From NCBI RefSeq assembly GCF_900110105.1, contig NZ_FOCL01000013.1, positions 1-64,000 on the forward strand: 64,000 nucleotides of DNA, written 5' to 3'. The stretch is from Mucilaginibacter gossypiicola. Its GTDB lineage: Bacteria; Bacteroidota; Bacteroidia; Sphingobacteriales; Sphingobacteriaceae. Shown piece by piece: positions 8,044-16,331 of the stretch (its first letter is position 1; each line of letters starts with the position of its first letter). The notes under the pieces are model-generated. The model worked only from the letters and a program-made list of their open reading frames with translations, made no database searches and was not told where the DNA came from. A program made the translations under genes and the position numbers.

Positions 8044-8832
8044 ATGAATTTACAACTTACAGATAAGGTAATTATAGTTACCGGCGGGGCCAAAGGCATA
8101 GGCGAGGGGATAGTGAAGGTGTTAGCTTCTGAAGGCGCTATCCCGGTTATAATAGGCCGCGGAGAGGGAGATAACCTGAAAACGGTTGAAGCTGTGCAGG
8201 CAGCGGGGCATAAGGCATACCAGGTAGTAGCAGAACTTACTGATCCTAAAGCATGCGAAAACGCTGTGAATGAAGTTATAACCAAATTTGGACGCATCGA
8301 CGGCTTGGTGAACAATGCCGGTGTAAATGACGGCGTTGGTTTGGAGAGCGGCGATTACGAGGGATTTATGGCCTCGCTACATAAAAACGTAGTGCACTAT
8401 TACCTGATGGCGCATCACGCACTGTCCGAACTGAAAAAATCAAAAGGGGCTATCCTGAATATTACCTCAAAAACTGCCGATACCGGCCAGGGGCATACTT
8501 CGGGTTATGCGGCATCAAACGGTGGTCGTAACGCCCTTACCCGCGAGTGGGCTGTTGAACTTTTAAAATATGGTATCCGCGTAAATGCACTGGTAGTAGC
8601 CGAATGCTGGACACCGCTTTATGCCAACTGGATCAAAACCCTTCCCGATCCTCAGGCAAAGCTGAAAGAGATCGAATCAAAAATCCCGCTGGGTAACAGG
8701 ATGACTACTGCCGAAGAAATTGCCAATACTGTTGCGTTTTTATTGTCGCCGGTATCAAGCCATACAACGGGTCAGTTAATCTATGTTGATGGCGGTTATG
8801 TGCATTTGGACAGGGCGCTGGCTAACGCATAA
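8044..8832 (+). CDS. SDR family oxidoreductase, L-fucose dehydrogenase-like, YxxxN
   Basis: A 262-residue short-chain dehydrogenase. The cofactor motif TGGAKGIG is at 13-20, NNAG at 90-93, Asn115 and Ser142 occupy the positions of the catalytic Asn and Ser, and Tyr155 is present. The Lys expected four residues after Tyr is Asn159 (GYAASNGGRN), a departure from YxxxK. The C-terminal region (TPLYANWI, SSHTTGQLIYVDGG) resembles fucose/rhamnose dehydrogenases, and I infer oxidation of a sugar or sugar acid. I placed the start at 8044 (MNLQLTDKV) because the glycine motif then sits at the usual distance from the N-terminus; an ATG-less extension upstream overlaps the permease gene. It is the last gene of the operon. 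Confidence 0.82.
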   Translation: MNLQLTDKVIIVTGGAKGIGEGIVKVLASEGAIPVIIGRGEGDNLKTVEAVQAAGHKAYQVVAELTDPKACENAVNEVITKFGRIDGLVNNAGVNDGVGLESGDYEGFMASLHKNVVHYYLMAHHALSELKKSKGAILNITSKTADTGQGHTSGYAASNGGRNALTREWAVELLKYGIRVNALVVAECWTPLYANWIKTLPDPQAKLKEIESKIPLGNRMTTAEEIANTVAFLLSPVSSHTTGQLIYVDGGYVHLDRALANA

Positions 8833-8862
8833 GGAATTAAATAATCATCGAATTGATCTCCC

Positions 8863-8924
8863 GTTTACCGTGTCTTCACGGTAAACTTACTTATAACCAA
8901 AAGCATCCGTGAGGACACGGACGC
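8863..8924. repeat. Twin hairpins of the CCGTG-CACGG type, possible terminator region
   Basis: GTTTACCGTG (8863-8872) and CACGGTAAAC (8877-8886) form a perfect 10-bp stem with a 4-nt loop. A second hairpin follows at 8903-8924 (GCATCCGTG / CACGGACGC). Both share the CCGTG core with the tandem hairpins at 23321-23474. The position between convergent genes suggests a role in transcript ends, though the T-tracts are short. Confidence 0.65.
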
Positions 8925-8942
8925 TGGGGATAAAATAAAAAT

Positions 8943-9026
8943 ATGTCATTGCGAGGAACGAAGCAATCGCACGGAAGCATAGCTGCTCTGTATAGTATGC
9001 GATTGCTTCGTTCCTCGCAATGACAT
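8943..9026. repeat. Palindromic repeat, GTCATTGCGAGG family, copy A
   Basis: ATGTCATTGCGAGGAACGAAG on the left and CTTCGTTCCTCGCAATGACAT on the right are perfect inverted repeats, with GCAATCGC / GCGATTGC extending the stem and a loop near 8975-8997. It sits between the convergent SDR and GLPGLI genes. This is one of five related elements in the window. Confidence 0.85.
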
Positions 9027-9048
9027 GTTTTAGAAATCTGTGGATCTC

Positions 9049-9828
9049 CTACAAAGAAAACCCTTTCAGATACTGCTTCGCATAAGTTTCGCCCCAATCT
9101 TTCATGGCGTTTTGCAGTACAGTAAGAAAACTTTTGTTATTACCCGCTTTTCCTTTTTTAGGCGCTATGAGCGATTTCTCGTCCACCGGTTGTTCGGTAA
9201 CTTTGGTTGCAAACCAGGTAATGTTTTCATGCGGTAAGGCTACGCCTAATATCATGCCGGGTAAACCATTAAACGATTCGGGACCGCCAGAAACAGGGAT
9301 CTCATCGGTATAAAAAGCCACTACATAGATAGAATCAAGGATCAGGCCGTTTGCTCTGCGGCAGTTATAACCGGCAATCTCTCTGCTTTCGCCGGTTAGT
9401 TTCCATTTAATGTGCCTCGTGGTATCCTTTACCAGGAAGGTTTCCTCAAATACCTTTTTTTGGCTGGTGCTTAACCCCGTATTATAATCGGTATATATGG
9501 TGTTATTCTGTACGGCCATCGGCAGTTCGTCACCAAAATTGTTGGGGGTGTATTCCGGTTCAATGGGAGTAAACAATGTTTGATTATTGCCAAATTTTAA
9601 AGTGCTTTTCAACACCTTAAACTGCGGCTTATTTTTCTTGTACTGATCAAACATAGGTTGGTACCAGCTTTCATTATCCTTGTTGATCAGTTTTTGCAAC
9701 ATGGCCCACATATTTGATGATTTATCATACTCAATAGTGCCATGAAAAGTAAAGTGCTTATTGCCCTGCGCCAGCAAAAGGTTTGCGCTTAGTAGTAGTA
9801 GGGTTGTTAAGGTTAAAATCTTTTTCAT
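9049..9828 (-). CDS. GLPGLI family protein
   Basis: A 259-residue exported protein: signal peptide about 1-21 (LLSANLLLAQG) and the family signature GLPGMI near residue 206 within FNGLPGMILGVALP. GLPGLI proteins are secreted Bacteroidota proteins of unknown function, frequently encoded next to TonB-dependent receptors, as here: the gene follows the receptor with only 7 nt between. I placed the start at 9828 (MKKIL), which gives a normal signal peptide; an in-frame ATG 33 nt upstream would overlap the end of the receptor gene. Confidence 0.9.
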   Translation of the reverse strand: MKKILTLTTLLLLSANLLLAQGNKHFTFHGTIEYDKSSNMWAMLQKLINKDNESWYQPMFDQYKKNKPQFKVLKSTLKFGNNQTLFTPIEPEYTPNNFGDELPMAVQNNTIYTDYNTGLSTSQKKVFEETFLVKDTTRHIKWKLTGESREIAGYNCRRANGLILDSIYVVAFYTDEIPVSGGPESFNGLPGMILGVALPHENITWFATKVTEQPVDEKSLIAPKKGKAGNNKSFLTVLQNAMKDWGETYAKQYLKGFSL

Positions 9829-9835
9829 GATAGGT

Positions 9836-12640
9836 TTATTTTTTAGGTGCGCCGCCTCCAACTTTGTTAAAATCCCAGGTTAGCGAGAACATAAAATATC
9901 TTCTGATGGTAGTATAACGCTCCTGGGTAAGCACATTGGCTGATCCGGTGCGGTTATAGCCGGTATTTTGATTGAGCAGGTCATTACCTGAAATGGTAGC
10001 TTTCAAGGCATCTTTCATGAACGTTCTTGATACATTGGCATTAAGGAGAAACCTTCTGAAATCTTGCGGGAATGATTTTGTCGGCGCATTATAAGTATAG
10101 TTTCCGTCCGATCCGATCTGGAATTTGCCTGGCAGATAGATATTAAATCCTCCGTTAGCATTAAACCCGCGACCATTATTATTCAATACGGTGTTAAGCG
10201 ATGATGAGTTGATAGTATACGTAGGTCCCGCCGAAATCCAGGCATCGTATTTCTTTTCCTTGTATTTAGATAGCCTGATGCTGCCCGAATAACTGTACGA
10301 TTTGGTTTCGTTTAGTACATTGTTCGAAAGGTTATAATAAGTATTGCCGTTGCCATAAATTTCAAGTCCGGCGTTGATACCTATACCCGGAACTTTCCTT
10401 TCGAAATAACTATTAACCCAAAAGTTGCTGGTTGATTTATTTTTAAGGTTTGATGACTGGTAAGTACTGATACCGGTAGTAGTATCGCGCATAACGTTAC
10501 TTACAATCGGGTTACTGGTAGTTGAGTATGACCCGCTGATCCAGATATACTGGTTACTGATCACCTTGTATGAATTATAGCTGATGTTGTACCTGTTGGT
10601 AAACGAGGGCTTTAATCCGGCGTTACCTACCTGTATGTTTAGTGGGTCGGTATTTATTCTCACTGGCTGGATCTGGTCGATATTGGGCTGCGTGGTGTTA
10701 CCGTTGTAGCTCAACCTCAAGCTTGATTGCTTGGTAAATTTATATTGAAAAGAAGCCTGAGGGTACCAGTTGGTAAAATTGCGTACCAGGTCAGAAAATC
10801 GTCCGAGTTCATCAACCTGTTTAAACCTTACACCGGCTACCTTGGTACCGATGTTGAACGAGTATTTTTGTTTTTGCAGGTTAAATACAGCGCCTCCCTG
10901 GTTTGAAAGCTGGTTCAGTTTGTAGTCGCTGCTGTAAATGCTGTCGAGCATATTGTAAGGCCCGCTACCTGCATCTTTGTTAAACGTGCGCCTGTCGGCA
11001 GTTGAATTGTTTACAGCTAAAGCGTAGCTAATGGCAAGGGTGAAATCCTTTGCTAACGGCTCGGTATAGGTAATGTTGGTATTGATATTGGTGCTTTTGG
11101 TTTTATTTACCTTGTATTGATCAATAGTGTCTGGCTTATTTATAGCAGTGCCAACCGAATCATAAAACTGAGTGTGTGATTTTAAGAAACCTTTAGAGTC
11201 GCTTTCGTTAAAGGCTGTTCTTAGATTTACCGATAACGTACGACTTTTCTTCTTAAATTTTTTGGTATAAAACGCGTTTGCATTAAATACCTTGCCGTCA
11301 ACGTCGGCGGTGTTTTCACGATCATTGCTGTTAATGAAACTGCCGTCTAAACGACGAGTTTGCGTGGCAAAATTGCTGCGGGTGTTGCTGTTTCTTAAAG
11401 TACCATCGGCAGTAATTTTCAGGTTCTGCATCGAATCGATCTTCAACTGGTAGTTTACATCCAGTTTTTGGCGGAACATGTAGTTATGATTCGTCTGATC
11501 GCTGTTAACGTTTGATATGTTGCCCGGGAAGTTATTTTGCTGTTGGGTGTTTTTGGTGCCATCAACAGTAAGCGAGCCTATTTTATAGTTGGTATTAATG
11601 GATTCTTTATCATTATTCCATTTGGTGTCATAGTGGGCCCCGCCGGTACGGGCTACAGGTTTGCCTTCACCATTATACCTGCCATCAAAGCTGTCAAGGT
11701 CATCGCCACCGCCGAAGATATAAAAACCGCCGTCGTCGCCAAATTCCATGCCGCCACCGCCTCCGTATTTGTTGTTATCTTCCCAGCCTAAACCTGTTTT
11801 GCCGGTGTTGCCAAGGGTACCGTAAACAGAAAATTTCTGTTTGCCTTTAAAGCGGTTAAATAAGGCCTGTCCCTGGTAATAGCCGTCGGTACCTATGCCT
11901 CCGTCAAGTTTGCCGAAATAGCCATTCTTTTTATCTTCTTTGAGTTTAATGTTGATGGTTTTGTCTTTCACGCCGTCATCAATGCCTGTAAACGCAGCCT
12001 GATCACTTTTTTTATCATAAAGCTGTACCTTATCCACCATATCGGCACGCAGGTTTTTGGTAACCAGGGTAGGGTCATCACCAAAGAACTCTTCGCCATC
12101 TACCAGTACTTTTTTTACCGTTTGTCCTTGCGCGGTGATCTTGCCGTCTTTATCTACCTCAATGCCTGGTAGTTGTTTCAGCAGATCTTCAACTTTTGAG
12201 TTAGGCTGAATATTGTAGGCAGCCGGGTTAAACTCGGTGGTATCTCCCTTAATTTTAATGGCTGCCGCTTTTCCTTTTACAATAACTTCCTGTAAAAGGC
12301 GCTCTTTAAGCAACATGCTGATCCGGCCAAAATTATGGGTGGTGTGCGCCGAATCTAAGGTAAAGCGTTCAACAAAGTCGGCATATCCGGGATAGGTTGC
12401 CAATACAATGAACTTGCCTTTGCTTAAGTTGTTAATAGCAAATGTACCATCCTCTTTAACACGGATAAATTTCTGAAGGATAGAATCTTTAGCAGTAATA
12501 ACGCTGATGCTGGCGTTTGCCAATTTCGAATTTGAAACGGTATCGGCTATCGTTCCTTTAATGCTGTAATTGGCTTGTTGGGCTGATAAGTTTACTGCGC
12601 CCATTAGAAATAGCAGTATTCCAATAATTGTGACTTTCAT
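9836..12640 (-). CDS. TonB-dependent receptor-like outer membrane beta-barrel protein
   Basis: A 934-residue protein with a signal peptide (about 1-20, ending NLSAQQ), a carboxypeptidase-regulatory-like beta-sandwich (about 25-110, YSIKGTIADTVSNSK), a plug-like region (about 130-230; KVEDLLKQLPGIEVDKDG and VLVDGEEFFGDD) and a long C-terminal beta-barrel ending with the aromatic TWDFNK strand. It belongs to the OMP_b-brl type that is usually paired with GLPGLI proteins; the transported or bound ligand is unknown. A Gly/Asp-rich loop occurs near residues 285-310. I chose the ATG at 12640 (MKVTIIG) over one 21 nt upstream because it gives the better signal peptide. Upstream lie phased direct repeats (12691-12747). 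Confidence 0.88.
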   Translation of the reverse strand: MKVTIIGILLFLMGAVNLSAQQANYSIKGTIADTVSNSKLANASISVITAKDSILQKFIRVKEDGTFAINNLSKGKFIVLATYPGYADFVERFTLDSAHTTHNFGRISMLLKERLLQEVIVKGKAAAIKIKGDTTEFNPAAYNIQPNSKVEDLLKQLPGIEVDKDGKITAQGQTVKKVLVDGEEFFGDDPTLVTKNLRADMVDKVQLYDKKSDQAAFTGIDDGVKDKTINIKLKEDKKNGYFGKLDGGIGTDGYYQGQALFNRFKGKQKFSVYGTLGNTGKTGLGWEDNNKYGGGGGMEFGDDGGFYIFGGGDDLDSFDGRYNGEGKPVARTGGAHYDTKWNNDKESINTNYKIGSLTVDGTKNTQQQNNFPGNISNVNSDQTNHNYMFRQKLDVNYQLKIDSMQNLKITADGTLRNSNTRSNFATQTRRLDGSFINSNDRENTADVDGKVFNANAFYTKKFKKKSRTLSVNLRTAFNESDSKGFLKSHTQFYDSVGTAINKPDTIDQYKVNKTKSTNINTNITYTEPLAKDFTLAISYALAVNNSTADRRTFNKDAGSGPYNMLDSIYSSDYKLNQLSNQGGAVFNLQKQKYSFNIGTKVAGVRFKQVDELGRFSDLVRNFTNWYPQASFQYKFTKQSSLRLSYNGNTTQPNIDQIQPVRINTDPLNIQVGNAGLKPSFTNRYNISYNSYKVISNQYIWISGSYSTTSNPIVSNVMRDTTTGISTYQSSNLKNKSTSNFWVNSYFERKVPGIGINAGLEIYGNGNTYYNLSNNVLNETKSYSYSGSIRLSKYKEKKYDAWISAGPTYTINSSSLNTVLNNNGRGFNANGGFNIYLPGKFQIGSDGNYTYNAPTKSFPQDFRRFLLNANVSRTFMKDALKATISGNDLLNQNTGYNRTGSANVLTQERYTTIRRYFMFSLTWDFNKVGGGAPKK

Positions 12641-12664
12641 AAGGTAGATTATGAAAGCCAAAAT

Positions 12665-12684
12665 ATAACTAAATGGTTAGTTAT
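12665..12684. promoter_or_regulatory. 8-bp dyad upstream of the TonB-dependent receptor gene
   Basis: ATAACTAA and TTAGTTAT are perfect complements separated by four bases. The dyad begins 25 nt upstream of the receptor start codon and partly overlaps TATATTTTG (read on the minus strand), a near-match to the -7 consensus, so it could be an operator. Evidence is positional only. Confidence 0.35.
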
Positions 12685-12690
12685 GCAAGC

Positions 12691-12747
12691 GATTTAACAT
12701 TTTATACTGTAGATTTAACATTTTATCGCCAAAATTTAACATTTGGT
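12691..12747. promoter_or_regulatory. Three direct repeats with exact 21-bp period
   Basis: GATTTAACATTTTAT occurs identically at 12691-12705 and 12712-12726, and a third copy AATTTAACATTTGGT (12 of 15 matches) lies at 12733-12747. The 21-bp period places all three on the same DNA face. They are 51 to 107 nt upstream of the TonB-dependent receptor start. Read in the direction of the gene the core is AAATGTTAAAT; direct repeats 21-22 bp apart with a central GTT are typical of LytTR-domain regulator sites, so this is a plausible activator site (inference). Confidence 0.6.
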
Positions 12748-12793
12748 CGCGGTTGGATGTGTTAAAACACTTGATAATAGCATAACGCAGACC

Positions 12794-13009
12794 GGCCGGA
12801 GGCCGGGTGATAGTTGTCACTTGCGAGAGGCGAACGGCTGCATTATTAATTTTATGTCATTGCGAGGAGGAACGACGAAGCAATCTCGTAGGTATGCAGA
12901 TCGGCGATGCTTGCGTGCAGTTGCCACGCTGCGCTCAATGACATAGTTTTATAAATCCTCGCCGCTGCTCGGCGCCAGCCGAGTGGCAACTATCTCACGG
13001 CCTCTGGCC
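12794..13009. repeat. Composite palindrome: outer GC-rich inverted repeat enclosing repeat copy B
   Basis: Left arm 12794-12821 (starting GGCCGGAGGCCGG, ending AGTTGTCACT) pairs with right arm 12982-13009 (AGTGGCAACTATC to TCTGGCC) at 24 of 28 positions. Between them at 12855-12944 lies a GTCATTGCGAGG-family element (copy B) whose arms are unequal: the left has GGAGGAACGACGAAGCAATC, the right ends GCTCAATGACA. The whole fills the gap between the receptor gene and the exporter operon. Confidence 0.75.
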
Positions 13010-13024
13010 GCCGATTATTACTTT

Positions 13025-14242
13025 TTATTCATATCGCAACGCCTCAATAGGATCCAACCTCGCCGCCTTTTGCGCCGGGTAGTATCCAAAAAAGATCCCC
13101 GTAATAGCACAAACCACAAACGATAACATCACAGATGATTCGGATACGATAGTTGGCCACGATAAAGTAAGCGTAACCAGGTTTGACGATACAATTCCCA
13201 ATATCACGCCAATAATGCCGCCAGTGATACTGATCAGGATGGCCTCCATCAAAAATTGAAGCATAATATCTTTTCCGCGGGCACCGATAGACATACGCAG
13301 ACCAATCTCACGCGTGCGTTCCGTTACCGAAACGTACATGATATTCATGATGCCAATACCACCTATTACTAACGAAATACCTGCAATTACGGTTAGCAGC
13401 ACTGTAAGTAAACCACTGGTTGAGCTTAAGGTATTGATCAGTTCGGCCTGTGTACGAACGGTAAAATCATTATCCTCGCTATCGCGCAAACGGTGCGAGT
13501 CGCGGAGGATTTGTGTCATTTCTGATACGGCTGCGTCGGTTACCTGTTCGTTGGCTGCAGAGGCGTAAATGTTTTGATAATAGATAGTTGCCAGGATCCT
13601 TTTTTGGATAGTGGTATAAGGTGCTATCAGGATGTCGTCCTGATCCTGTCCAAAAGCGTTTTGCCCCTTTGGATTGAGTATGCCGATGATTTGAAAAGGG
13701 ATCTTATTAAAGCGAATTACTTTTCCTATCGGGTTTTCGCCGTTAGGAAACAGGTTGTCGATAACTGTTTGCCCTATCAAACAAACCTTTGCCGATGTAA
13801 GCACATCCTGTTCGGTAAAGGCAATACCATCTTTTAAACTCAGCTTGCGGATATCCAGATAGTCAGGGCTGACGCCTTGTATGGTTGTTGGCCAGTTCAG
13901 GGCACCGTTAATTGCCTGCCCTTTTGACGTTATTGAAGGTGAGAGCTCGGTAATATATTGCGCTTTTTGCAAGGCGGTAATATCTTTTTGTGTGAGGGTT
14001 TGAAAGCTTGAACCTGCAATGCGCACGCCTCCATTAAGGTTACTGCTTGGTAACACGGTGATCATGTTTGAGCCCATGCTCGATAACTGGTCATGAATGC
14101 TTTGTTTTGATCCCTGCCCAATAGCTACCATTGCTATAACCGACGCCACACCGATGATGATACCGAGCATGGTTAAAAAGGCCCGCAATTTGTTACGTTG
14201 CAGAGCTTTGTAAGCTATCCGGATCAGGTTAAATAAATTCAT
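13025..14242 (-). CDS. ABC transporter permease, MacB type
   Basis: A 405-residue inner-membrane permease of the MacB/FtsX family: one N-terminal membrane segment (about 20-42, LTMLGIIIGVASVIAMVAIG), a large periplasmic MacB core domain (about 45-270) and three C-terminal segments (about 280-395), with the typical IGGIGIMNIMYVSVTERTRE motif. The ATPase is encoded separately just upstream (12 nt gap). With the adaptor and the TolC-like protein it forms a MacAB-TolC-type mechanotransmission exporter; the substrate is unknown. It is the last gene of the operon running from 17678 to 13025. Confidence 0.92.
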   Translation of the reverse strand: MNLFNLIRIAYKALQRNKLRAFLTMLGIIIGVASVIAMVAIGQGSKQSIHDQLSSMGSNMITVLPSSNLNGGVRIAGSSFQTLTQKDITALQKAQYITELSPSITSKGQAINGALNWPTTIQGVSPDYLDIRKLSLKDGIAFTEQDVLTSAKVCLIGQTVIDNLFPNGENPIGKVIRFNKIPFQIIGILNPKGQNAFGQDQDDILIAPYTTIQKRILATIYYQNIYASAANEQVTDAAVSEMTQILRDSHRLRDSEDNDFTVRTQAELINTLSSTSGLLTVLLTVIAGISLVIGGIGIMNIMYVSVTERTREIGLRMSIGARGKDIMLQFLMEAILISITGGIIGVILGIVSSNLVTLTLSWPTIVSESSVMLSFVVCAITGIFFGYYPAQKAARLDPIEALRYE

Positions 14243-14254
14243 GGTTGCTTCGCT

Positions 14255-15004
14255 TTAATAGTCGTCAGAAATGGGTAAACCTGCAAGCACCTCTTTTGCC
14301 GATCGCTGATTGGCATTTGGGGTATCCTTCTGGATCCTGCCATCGCGCAATTGTATGGTACGGCTGCTGAAGGATGCTATATCTGGCTCGTGCGTTACAA
14401 ACACAATGGTTTTACCCTGCTGTGAGTTGAGTTCCTGCATTAGCGACATGATTTCGTATGACGTGCGGCTGTCCAGGTTACCCGTTGCCTCATCGGCCAA
14501 AATCATTACCGGTTCATTCACCAGTGCCCGGGCTATGGCCACGCGTTGCTGCTGCCCGCCCGAAAGCTGGCTTGGTGTATGATCTAATCGTTCGGCCAGT
14601 TTTACAGCCTCCAGCGCATGGATGGCCCTTTCGCGGCGTTCGCTTACACTAATCTCCCTGTTGTATAGCAGCGGTAATTCTACATTTTCTAATGCTGATG
14701 TACGCGGGAGCAGGTTATATGCCTGAAAAACGAAACCTATTTTACGGTTACGAAGTTGCGCCAATTCATCGCGCGATAGCTTTTTCACATCTACGCCATC
14801 CAAAAAATAATCGCCTATTGAAGGTTTATCCAAACAGCCTAAAATATTAAGCAGGGTGGTTTTACCGCTACCACTGCTTCCCATAATGGTTACAAACTCA
14901 CCGGCCTCTACCTCGAATGAAATCCCTTTAAGCGCCCGTACGGTTTCGCTTCCCATCTGAAACTCCCGTTTCAGCTCGCGGATGTCTAAGATTTTTTTGC
15001 TCAT
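14255..15004 (-). CDS. ABC transporter ATP-binding protein, MacB/LolD type
   Basis: A 249-residue nucleotide-binding protein with Walker A GSSGSGKTT (about 41-49), Q-loop FVFQAYNLLPR (about 91-101), signature LSGGQQQRVAIARAL (about 145-159), Walker B MILADEATGNLDS (about 166-178) and the switch histidine in FVTHEPD. The 'YNLLP' segment is typical of the MacB/LolD/FtsE group. The start codon overlaps the stop of the adaptor gene, so translation is probably coupled. Confidence 0.93.
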   Translation of the reverse strand: MSKKILDIRELKREFQMGSETVRALKGISFEVEAGEFVTIMGSSGSGKTTLLNILGCLDKPSIGDYFLDGVDVKKLSRDELAQLRNRKIGFVFQAYNLLPRTSALENVELPLLYNREISVSERRERAIHALEAVKLAERLDHTPSQLSGGQQQRVAIARALVNEPVMILADEATGNLDSRTSYEIMSLMQELNSQQGKTIVFVTHEPDIASFSSRTIQLRDGRIQKDTPNANQRSAKEVLAGLPISDDY

Positions 15005-16320
15005 TACCGGCGTCCTCCCCCTCCGCTACGTGGCCTTTGCGGCATAAACGGACTACCGGTTGATTTAGCAGTCGCCGTTGAAGAACCTGAAGCCCCGCCG
15101 GTAATACCAGTGATCACCGCATCATCGGCAGTTAAACCTGATAAAACTTCAACCTGGGTATTGTCATTCAATCCGGTCTGGATCTTTTTGCGCACTATCT
15201 TTTTACCCAGTAATACCCATACTATGGCCGTTTGTTTATTAACGCCGCTGCTGTCTTTTCTGCTTTTGGCAGTATGTATAGCAGCCGTGTTATCACCGGT
15301 TCCGCCATTGCCTGTAGTATTATTTCCGCCCTGGCCTCCGCTTCTTTTTTTATTCCCTTTGTGCCCCACTTTACCTACTATCTCATAATCTTTCATTAAT
15401 GCAGAATCGGGCGCAAAGCTTAAAGCTTTGGCGGGGATAAGCAGCGCGTTGTTAATTTCTTTGGTGTAAATGATGATACTGGCGGTCATGCCCGGCTTCA
15501 GCTTCATGTCATCGTTGGGGGCATTGATAATGGTGGTGTAAGTAACCACATTTGAGGAGACTGAAGGATGTAACCTGATATCCTCAACGGTACCCGCAAA
15601 CTGATCATTAATAAAAGCATCAACCGTAAATGAAGCCCTGTTGCCTGCTTTTACATCTCCTATATCAGCTTCGTCTACATTGGCTTCAACCTCCATCTTC
15701 GTGATGTCTTTAGCAAGTACAAACAGGGTGGGGGTACTGAAACTTGCTGCAACGGTTTGCCCTACACTTACGTTACGATTAAGCACTACACCATCAATCG
15801 GCGAATAAATATCCGCATATGATAAATTCTTTTGAGCTGACCGTACTTGCGCCTCGGCGCTTTTAACCTGGGCCTTTGCAGCGTTCAATGTATTCAGCGC
15901 TGTATCATAATCGGCCTTGCTGATGGCATCGGTTTTAAAAAGCAGGTTTTGCCTGCCGAAGTTGTTTTGTGCAAATACCAGCTGGCTTTGGGCATTAAGT
16001 AATGTTCCTTTTGCCTGATCAAGTGTGGCCTGTAACAGCGATTTGTCGAGTTCGGCAATGAGTTGCCCTTTTTTAACCTTGGAGTTAAAATCGGCATAAA
16101 CATATTTGATAATGCCCGATACCTGCGTACCTACAGTAACGGTATCAACCGGTTCAATGCGGCCTGTGGCGGTTACACTTTGGGCTATATAGCCTTTTGT
16201 TGGTTTTTGAGTTTGCAACACAATGGGCTCTTCCTTTTTCCTGATGAACAGGAACCAGATGAGCACCAGCGCCACCACTATGCCTGCAATAATGAGTATC
16301 TTTTTATAACTGCTTTTCAT
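15004..16320 (-). CDS. Periplasmic adaptor (membrane fusion) protein, MacA type
   Basis: A 438-residue adaptor: N-terminal membrane anchor (about 8-27), split lipoyl/barrel-sandwich domain around a coiled-coil hairpin (about 60-190, with ADFNSKVKKGQLIAELDKSL at its start), then beta-barrel and membrane-proximal domains. Unlike E. coli MacA it has a low-complexity Gly/Asn/Lys/Ser-rich insert at about residues 315-360 (GGQGGNNTTGNGGTGDN) and a C-terminal tail PRSGGGGRR. The protein bridges the inner-membrane permease and the TolC-like channel. It lies 11 nt after the TolC-like gene. Confidence 0.9.
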   Translation of the reverse strand: MKSSYKKILIIAGIVVALVLIWFLFIRKKEEPIVLQTQKPTKGYIAQSVTATGRIEPVDTVTVGTQVSGIIKYVYADFNSKVKKGQLIAELDKSLLQATLDQAKGTLLNAQSQLVFAQNNFGRQNLLFKTDAISKADYDTALNTLNAAKAQVKSAEAQVRSAQKNLSYADIYSPIDGVVLNRNVSVGQTVAASFSTPTLFVLAKDITKMEVEANVDEADIGDVKAGNRASFTVDAFINDQFAGTVEDIRLHPSVSSNVVTYTTIINAPNDDMKLKPGMTASIIIYTKEINNALLIPAKALSFAPDSALMKDYEIVGKVGHKGNKKRSGGQGGNNTTGNGGTGDNTAAIHTAKSRKDSSGVNKQTAIVWVLLGKKIVRKKIQTGLNDNTQVEVLSGLTADDAVITGITGGASGSSTATAKSTGSPFMPQRPRSGGGGRR

Positions 16321-16331
16321 GATAACCGATA

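Noticed and set aside
8891..9097. A 68-residue minus-strand open frame containing CHCEERSN
   Set aside because: This peptide is the usual spurious translation of the GTCATTGCGAGG repeat family.
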